Source: Leptonema illini DSM 21528 (lineage in GTDB: Bacteria > Spirochaetota > Leptospiria > Leptospirales > Leptonemataceae). Taken from it: DNA of 64,000 nucleotides. A program made the position numbers and the translations under genes. Location of the stretch: contig NZ_JH597773.1 of NCBI RefSeq assembly GCF_000243335.1, forward strand, positions 134,365 to 198,364, written 5' to 3'. This document shows, piece by piece, positions 59,576-64,000 of this stretch. Each line of letters starts with the position of its first letter. Position 1 is the stretch's first letter. The notes below the pieces were generated by a model, which did no database searches, was not told where the DNA came from, and was given only the letters and a program-made list of their open reading frames with translations.

Positions 59576-60377
59576 GACCGCAGGCGGCGGGCGTATAATC
59601 TGACGTTACTTCGGTGTGCCCGCAGGAGACGCAGGCGCCGTTATAGACGGGCTGGCGACACCGAGCACAGGGCCGGGCCGTTCCCTGCGATCCGTCGGGG
59701 CGAATGGAATAGCGATCGTCGAAGACGAAGCATTCGCCCTCCCAGAAGCCGTCGGGATATTGATCGAAATAATCCTGTATACCGCCTTTGATCTGCCATA
59801 CCTTCGTAAAGCCTTTTGATCGTAAAAAGGGAACGACCTTTTCACAGCGCACGCCTCCGGTGCAGAACGTGACGATCTCCTTCTCGCGCAGAGGCTCGAC
59901 GACGTCCAGATGATCGGGCAGCTCTGAAAACGTATCGATGGGCCAGAGCACGGCTCCGCGAAACGTACCGATCTTTGATTCGTATAAATTGCGTGTGTCG
60001 ACGGGAATCACCTCGCCTCGCTGCATACGTTCATGGAATTCCGCCGGCGTGAGAAAGTGGCCTTCGTTAAGCGAAGTATCGATGTCCTGCTTGAAGGTGA
60101 TGATCTCCCTGCGCTCTCTGATGCGCAGGCGTCGATACGGCATGAACTCGACGGGAAAAGAGCGGCTCACTCCGCGCGGATCGGGAGGACATGGACAATC
60201 GTCATCGTGCACGCGCCTCATAAAGCGCTCGATCGCCGCATCTTCGCCGGCAAAGGAAAGATTGATGCCTTCGGGAGCAATCAGAGCCGTGCCTTTCAGT
60301 TCGGCGGCCGCTTCCTGAAACCACTGCACGGCAGCGGGCACGTCGGCCACATTCAGGAATCTATAATACTGGAACAT
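59553..60377 (-). CDS. trhO: tRNA uridine(34) hydroxylase (rhodanese-fold)
   Basis: TrhO (YceA) hydroxylates U34 of tRNA to 5-hydroxyuridine. FQYYRFLNVADVPA and ALIAPEGINLSFAG open the sequence, DTRNLYESKIGTFRGAV follows, and the active-site cysteine lies in TFCTGGVRCEKVVPFL of the rhodanese domain. A C-terminal zinc-ribbon-like part has four cysteine pairs (CARC, CVSCGH). ATG 60377 gives 274 residues; GTG 60383 is equally possible. Its stop lies inside the restriction gene start, and cmoB lies two genes upstream. Confidence 0.92.
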   Translation of the reverse strand: MFQYYRFLNVADVPAAVQWFQEAAAELKGTALIAPEGINLSFAGEDAAIERFMRRVHDDDCPCPPDPRGVSRSFPVEFMPYRRLRIRERREIITFKQDIDTSLNEGHFLTPAEFHERMQRGEVIPVDTRNLYESKIGTFRGAVLWPIDTFSELPDHLDVVEPLREKEIVTFCTGGVRCEKVVPFLRSKGFTKVWQIKGGIQDYFDQYPDGFWEGECFVFDDRYSIRPDGSQGTARPCARCRQPVYNGACVSCGHTEVTSDYTPAACGLEPEEMG

Positions 60378-60440
60378 CCTCACAGTGCAAGGCTCGAAAA
60401 GCGGGCCGTGCTGACAAGTTCATTCACGGGCTGCGGCCGC

Positions 60441-60977
60441 CTATTCACCCGCACTCGTAAAACGCTTCTTCAGTTCGTCGCGGATCTGCTCCATTGAATT
60501 GACGGCGACGAGAAGCTGCTCCATGCGATCATCGAGCGCTCGACCGGCAAGATCGGCCGACCATCCCGAGAACTGCGTGCAGCAGAGTACCGTCTTTCCC
60601 GTCTGCCAGGCGTAGCTGATCTCAGACAGCGTTCCGGCGCCGCCGCCGACGGCGATAAGAAGATCAGACGTATTCACGAGCAGGATGTTGCGCGCAAGGC
60701 CCATGCCTGTCGGCACGACGATATCGCAGAACGGATTGGCGGCGTTTTTGTCGACCGAAGGGATAAAGCCGATCGTCGAACCGGTCACATACATCGGAGA
60801 ATTGCGCGCCCCTCTGCATACGGACTCCATGACGCCGAACATGCCTCCGCTTGCGACGATGTAACCGTCATCGACAAGACGGCGACCGAGCAGCAGACCG
60901 AAGTCATAGATCTCGCGGCTGCATACGGGCTGGTTCGGCCCGATGACGCCGATGACGGGCTTGCGGATCACGCTCAT
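60441..60977 (-). CDS. LOG-like (TIGR00725) family protein
   Basis: The 178-residue Rossmann-like protein has VIGVIGPNQP at the start, DGYIVASGGMFGVMESVCRG, and the nucleotide-binding VGGGAGTLSEISYAW typical of the TIGR00725/LOG-related group (possible lysine decarboxylase). Some relatives cleave ribosyl-phosphate from nucleotides. It lies between cmoB and trhO in the same direction, 34 and about 60 bases away, which suggests but does not prove a role in nucleotide or tRNA metabolism. Confidence 0.85.
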   Translation of the reverse strand: MSVIRKPVIGVIGPNQPVCSREIYDFGLLLGRRLVDDGYIVASGGMFGVMESVCRGARNSPMYVTGSTIGFIPSVDKNAANPFCDIVVPTGMGLARNILLVNTSDLLIAVGGGAGTLSEISYAWQTGKTVLCCTQFSGWSADLAGRALDDRMEQLLVAVNSMEQIRDELKKRFTSAGE

Positions 60978-61011
60978 GGCCCCTGTATGCCTGCATCCTG
61001 CAACGCGGCAA

Positions 61012-61896
61012 TCACTTTTGCGCGATAACGAAGGCGCGCTGCGGCGCAGGCAATCCTTCGATGGTTCGGGTTATGTCGTTCTCATCAAGCATCTCGCGAA
61101 ATGAAGGGAAGTCGCCAAAGCGCTTCTGTTCGTCGATGGCGGAGCGCACAGAGGCAAGCTCCACCTTCTGCCATCCCGTGCGACGCATCAGAGCAAGCAG
61201 AGCATGCACGTCGGGTACAAACCAGATGCCCTTTGCCCCCGCATAACGCCCGGACGGAACGATGGCATATGGCACGCCGTCTTCGCGCGACGGAACGACC
61301 ATCGTTTCAAGGATCAGTCGCCCCCCTTTCCGCAAAGAAGATCGCAGCGTGCGCAGCATCTCAGCCGGATCCGTATGATGATAGAGAACGCCCATACAGA
61401 GCACGATATCGAAGGCATCATGCTCCGAAAGGCTCTGCCATCCGGCCCTCTCAAAGCGAAGCGGATAATGCGGAAGCAGGCCGTGCAGGAATCGAAACTG
61501 TGCTTCAAAATCGGCCACCGGATCAAAGGCCGTACATAGCCTGTCGCCTTCGGCCCAGGTCGGATCAAGCCCGAGCATCCAGTCGACAAGACGAAAGAGA
61601 TAATAGCCGTTATTCGAGCCGACATCGGCAAGACGCACCCTGCTCTCGCGCAAAAGAGGCAGCAGGCCTTCAAGCATGGGAAGCAGCACCTTCCATTTCA
61701 GATCGCTGTTCCAGTGCGAGTCGATAAAGACGCCATCGATTAAGAAAGGGCCTTTACGGAAAGGGCCGAGCGAGGGCAGAATGTTGCGAACGCCCACAGC
61801 ATCGGGCAGATCGCGCTCTATGACAAAACAATCATCCTGCATGTAGGTTCGCATCAGGAGCACGGCATTCCGTACCGGATGACTGTCAAGAGGCAT
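61012..61896 (-). CDS. cmoB: tRNA uridine-5-oxyacetic acid methyltransferase-like CmoB
   Basis: CmoB carboxymethylates 5-hydroxyuridine 34 using carboxy-SAM. FRKGPFLIDGVFIDSHWNSD and WKVLLPMLEGLLPLL, then LADVGSNNGYYLFRL (SAM motif) and DIVLCMGVLYHHTDP match the family. At 294 residues it is slightly shorter than the E. coli protein at its N-terminus. ATG 61896 is chosen over an upstream TTG. CmoA, which makes carboxy-SAM, is not in the window. Downstream trhO supplies its substrate. Confidence 0.9.
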   Translation of the reverse strand: MPLDSHPVRNAVLLMRTYMQDDCFVIERDLPDAVGVRNILPSLGPFRKGPFLIDGVFIDSHWNSDLKWKVLLPMLEGLLPLLRESRVRLADVGSNNGYYLFRLVDWMLGLDPTWAEGDRLCTAFDPVADFEAQFRFLHGLLPHYPLRFERAGWQSLSEHDAFDIVLCMGVLYHHTDPAEMLRTLRSSLRKGGRLILETMVVPSREDGVPYAIVPSGRYAGAKGIWFVPDVHALLALMRRTGWQKVELASVRSAIDEQKRFGDFPSFREMLDENDITRTIEGLPAPQRAFVIAQK

Positions 61897-62018
61897 AATA
61901 CCCAAGCGCCCGCCCGTCAGGATGAATCCAGGCCTTACTCGGCTTGAGCATGACGAAACTTGAGTCAGGGATTCATTTTTTATTGACAGCAGCGCAGAAA
62001 AAGGGTAGATTTGGGTTT

Positions 62019-62237
62019 ATGGATATCCGTACATCCCCCGAACTGGGATTGAGAAACGCCGAATCGTACAGGCCTTTAAAGCAGGGCCCGAACGTCGAGA
62101 ATCCGGCATCGATCCCCGGCAGTGACATGGCAAACAGGCAGCGACAGCAAGAAGATCAGGCTGCTTCTGCTGTGCGGCCCGGCGATGCTCAGACCGTTTA
62201 CAAAGTGCAGGGAGCTCATATCGATACGCAGGCCTGA
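62019..62237 (+). CDS. small hypothetical protein
   Basis: ATG 62019 begins 72 residues rich in Gln, Ala, Asn and Arg (DIRTSPELGLRNAESYRPLK, then AGDAQTVYKVQGAHIDTQA-like end). No domain or signal is seen. A strong intrinsic terminator 27 bases after the stop supports a real transcript. An upstream in-frame ATG at 61944 adds a less convincing leader. The ribosome site (GGGT) is weak. Confidence 0.45.
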   Translation: MDIRTSPELGLRNAESYRPLKQGPNVENPASIPGSDMANRQRQQEDQAASAVRPGDAQTVYKVQGAHIDTQA

Positions 62238-62263
62238 TCCGTCGAACTCGCTGTACATGACAA

Positions 62264-62290
62264 AAGGCCGGTGTATTCCGGCCTTTTTCT
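62264..62290 (+). terminator. intrinsic terminator of the small gene
   Basis: AAGGCCGG pairs with CCGGCCTT around a six-base loop, followed by TTTTTC on the plus strand. Confidence 0.85.
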
Positions 62291-62403
62291 GTTGAAGGGC
62301 ATTGCCCGTTGAGCCTTCTTACTGGAAACCTTTAGCAGCTTCGCGTCGCCGTCAGGGCTCTCGGGCTAACAAGCAAATCGGCTTGCTGGCATCCTTCTTT
62401 GAA

Positions 62404-62769
62404 TCACTCTTTATAGAAGAGTTCGATCCAGTTACCGCCAGGATCACGGATGATCATCGACTCGCCGCCTTCGATAACGACAGGGCCGACCACGATCTGA
62501 ATCTTCTTCTCTTCAAGCTCAGAGATTGCATTGGTAAAATCATCGACGTCGACAATGAACGACAGCGAAAAGGCCGAGGGATTGTCCTGCTGGCAAACGT
62601 AGCCATCGATATGATTGAGGCGCAGGCTGAAATGATCGAGCTGCAGGATGGCAAAGCGATCGGTCTCTTCAGCGACTTCAAAATCGAGAACATCGACGTA
62701 GAATTCGATAGATTTCTTCAGATCCGAAGAACCGAGAGAGATATGATCCAGGGATTCAAGTACGATCAT
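62404..62769 (-). CDS. VOC (glyoxalase/bleomycin-resistance fold) family protein
   Basis: The 121-residue product has the paired beta-alpha-beta3 layout: LDHISLGSSDLKKSIEFYVD at the start, a histidine in LDHFSLRLNH, and IIRDPGGNWIELF at the end. Metal ligands (His near 9, Glu near the C-terminus in NWIELF) fit a metalloenzyme. The reaction is unknown. The gene is divergent from the OmpA-family gene. Confidence 0.85.
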   Translation of the reverse strand: MIVLESLDHISLGSSDLKKSIEFYVDVLDFEVAEETDRFAILQLDHFSLRLNHIDGYVCQQDNPSAFSLSFIVDVDDFTNAISELEEKKIQIVVGPVVIEGGESMIIRDPGGNWIELFYKE

Positions 62770-62887
62770 TGCTTACTTCCAGGGTTTTATGTCTGTCGTC
62801 ATTTTCCGGGCAAACCGCAGATTATCAATTCATTTCCCGCTCCGGACGCTCCGTTAAGCTTTTTTCTTGCTTACCGATATTCAGGAC

Positions 62888-64000
62888 ATGCGAATCAGGC
62901 TTCTCACTCTCGTTTTTTTTCTTCCCGCCGCAATTTTTCCACAGGAACAGCCTGTCAGCGTCGATCCGAATACGCCGGCAAAAAGCGCCTTTCAGATGCA
63001 GCTCGAAAAAGACGATGTGCTCATCGTTCGCAAAGAGCAGGAAATCCTCATCGGCCGTAGCGGCGCCGGACGAGACGAGCGCAACCGCATCGTGCTCAAG
63101 GCCGTAGAATCCGACGAAAACGGCGCCACAATGGAAGGCACCTTCCTGACCTATTTCAGAATGCCGGCCGGGCGCGGCGCCTTCCAGAAAGATCGGGATT
63201 ATCATAGCCGCTTTCGCATTCTCAAAAACGGGCAATACGACGTTCCCGATCGGTATATCATGCCCAACCTGCGCAGCCTGCCCTCCTTCCCCGCCCGCCC
63301 GCTGACCCCCGGTGAGGTCTGGGAGGAGCCCGGCATGGAAACGATCGATCTGCCCGGCCTGAAGATCAAGATTCCTCTGCAAGTGCGGTATAAATACGTC
63401 GGCCCCGAAACCGTAAAAGACTACTACGGTAAAGAAAGACGGGCGCATAAGATCGTCTTCGTCTATGAATTAAATCACAAGGTCGTTCCGGGCAACGGAC
63501 CTGTGTCCATTATTCAGGGCCGCTCCACCGATGAGATGTGGTTCTCAGAGGAGGATGGCATCCCCGTTTATGATGTGCAGACGATCATCTACCGCTTCAC
63601 CATGAAAGACCGAACGGAACGCGAATCGGCCTATCGCATCAAATCATGGTATGAGAAGATCCGTCGCATCACACCCGACGAAAAGAAAACGATGACGGCC
63701 GATATCAAGCAAGAAGTGGAAGATGCAAAGAATCTTACCGTTCGAGAAACGGACCAGGGAGTCGTGCTTGATCTGAATAACATCCTCTTTGATGTCGACT
63801 CCGATCAGCTGCGTCCCGAGGCGCTCGAAACGCTTGAGGCCGTTAAGAAGATCCTTGAAAAATACCCGAATCGAGAGATCCGCATTCAGGGGCATACGGA
63901 TAACACCGGCGGCAAGAAGTATAATATCGATCTATCGACGCGGCGTGCGAAGTCGGTGCTCAACCGCCTTGTCGAGCAGGGCCTGAACGGCGATCGTATG
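62888..64000 (+). CDS. OmpA-family protein with signal peptide, C-terminus outside window
   Basis: ATG 62888 opens a frame that runs off the right edge (371 codons). Residues 1-18 are a signal peptide (RIRLLTLVFFLPAAIF). Residues about 30-280 form a beta-rich region I do not recognise. From about residue 295 an OmpA peptidoglycan-binding domain begins (NNILFDVDSDQLRPEALETL, HTDNTGGKKYN, LSTRRAKSVLNRL). It would anchor the envelope to the wall. AGG precedes the start. Confidence 0.9.
   Translation, partial: MRIRLLTLVFFLPAAIFPQEQPVSVDPNTPAKSAFQMQLEKDDVLIVRKEQEILIGRSGAGRDERNRIVLKAVESDENGATMEGTFLTYFRMPAGRGAFQKDRDYHSRFRILKNGQYDVPDRYIMPNLRSLPSFPARPLTPGEVWEEPGMETIDLPGLKIKIPLQVRYKYVGPETVKDYYGKERRAHKIVFVYELNHKVVPGNGPVSIIQGRSTDEMWFSEEDGIPVYDVQTIIYRFTMKDRTERESAYRIKSWYEKIRRITPDEKKTMTADIKQEVEDAKNLTVRETDQGVVLDLNNILFDVDSDQLRPEALETLEAVKKILEKYPNREIRIQGHTDNTGGKKYNIDLSTRRAKSVLNRLVEQGLNGDRM

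Noticed and set aside
1-64000. CRISPR arrays, insertion sequences, rRNA genes, phage structural genes
   Set aside because: I saw no regularly spaced direct repeats, transposase motifs, rRNA signatures or phage proteins in either strand.

Overview
The window (about 54% G+C by impression) looks like the chromosome of a Leptospirales spirochaete, perhaps nearer Leptonema or Turneriella than Leptospira. This rests on a giant exported protein of a kind I associate with Leptospira (family identity from memory), several lipoproteins with loose spirochaetal lipoboxes, a small Cys-rich lipoprotein and the general gene mix. The order assignment is an inference; genus is not established.

Layout. 1-11461 (-) is one uninterrupted reading frame of at least 3,820 codons for a giant Trp/Glu-rich helical protein that runs off the left edge, preceded by a small membrane protein gene with an intrinsic terminator. 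12588-18706 (+ mostly) holds a CDP-alcohol phosphatidyltransferase, recA, argC, an NAD-dependent epimerase (-), a possibly frameshifted hypothetical gene and a YwaF-like membrane protein. 18663-32265 (-) is a long housekeeping run: DUF1569, ArsC-like, trpB, proS, rseP, dxr, cdsA, uppS, frr, pyrH, tsf, rpsB, a small membrane protein and a GMC oxidoreductase. The rpsB-tsf-pyrH-frr-uppS-cdsA-dxr-rseP-proS order is the classical bacterial translation/isoprenoid/envelope cluster. 32438-34524 (-) has a GT39-type glycosyltransferase and a Cys-rich lipoprotein.

34639-36893 (-) is an accessory patch: hicAB, a membrane-anchored pentapeptide-repeat protein, a broken second copy of an antitoxin gene, and an intact RelE/ParE-type toxin with its antitoxin. 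A 54-bp repeat lies upstream of each toxin-antitoxin pair. 37040-39730 (+) has two lipoproteins and a DUF4395 membrane protein. 39734-41542 (-) is an EAL-CBS-GGDEF protein. 41699-44520 (+) is tldD-tldE. 44648-48260 (-) is glycogen phosphorylase, with a promoter placed for a leaderless transcript, and a CDF metal transporter with a Cys-rich tail. dusA (+), a BASS transporter (-), a receiver/degenerate-cyclase protein and a class III cyclase-like protein (-), and tRNA-Ala(UGC) (-) follow.

52551-57601 (+) has a short-chain dehydrogenase and a 1,401-residue coiled-coil protein with a histone H1-like Lys/Ala N-terminus, GAF-like region and histidine-kinase-type ATPase domain. It converges, through a bidirectional terminator, on a gene for a small protein with an H1-like C-terminal tail. 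58286-61896 (-) is a tight four-gene group: cmoB, a LOG-like gene, trhO and an EcoRII-like restriction endonuclease with no methyltransferase gene anywhere in the window. trhO and cmoB act in succession on tRNA U34, and tRNA-Ala(UGC) is a known type of substrate. The right edge holds a small protein with a good terminator, a VOC-fold protein and the start of an OmpA-family gene.

The least ordinary items are the giant protein, the H1-tailed kinase-like protein with its convergent H1-like neighbour, the solitary EcoRII-like nuclease attached to a tRNA-modification operon, the cyclase/pseudocyclase pair, and the duplicated and decayed toxin-antitoxin patch.
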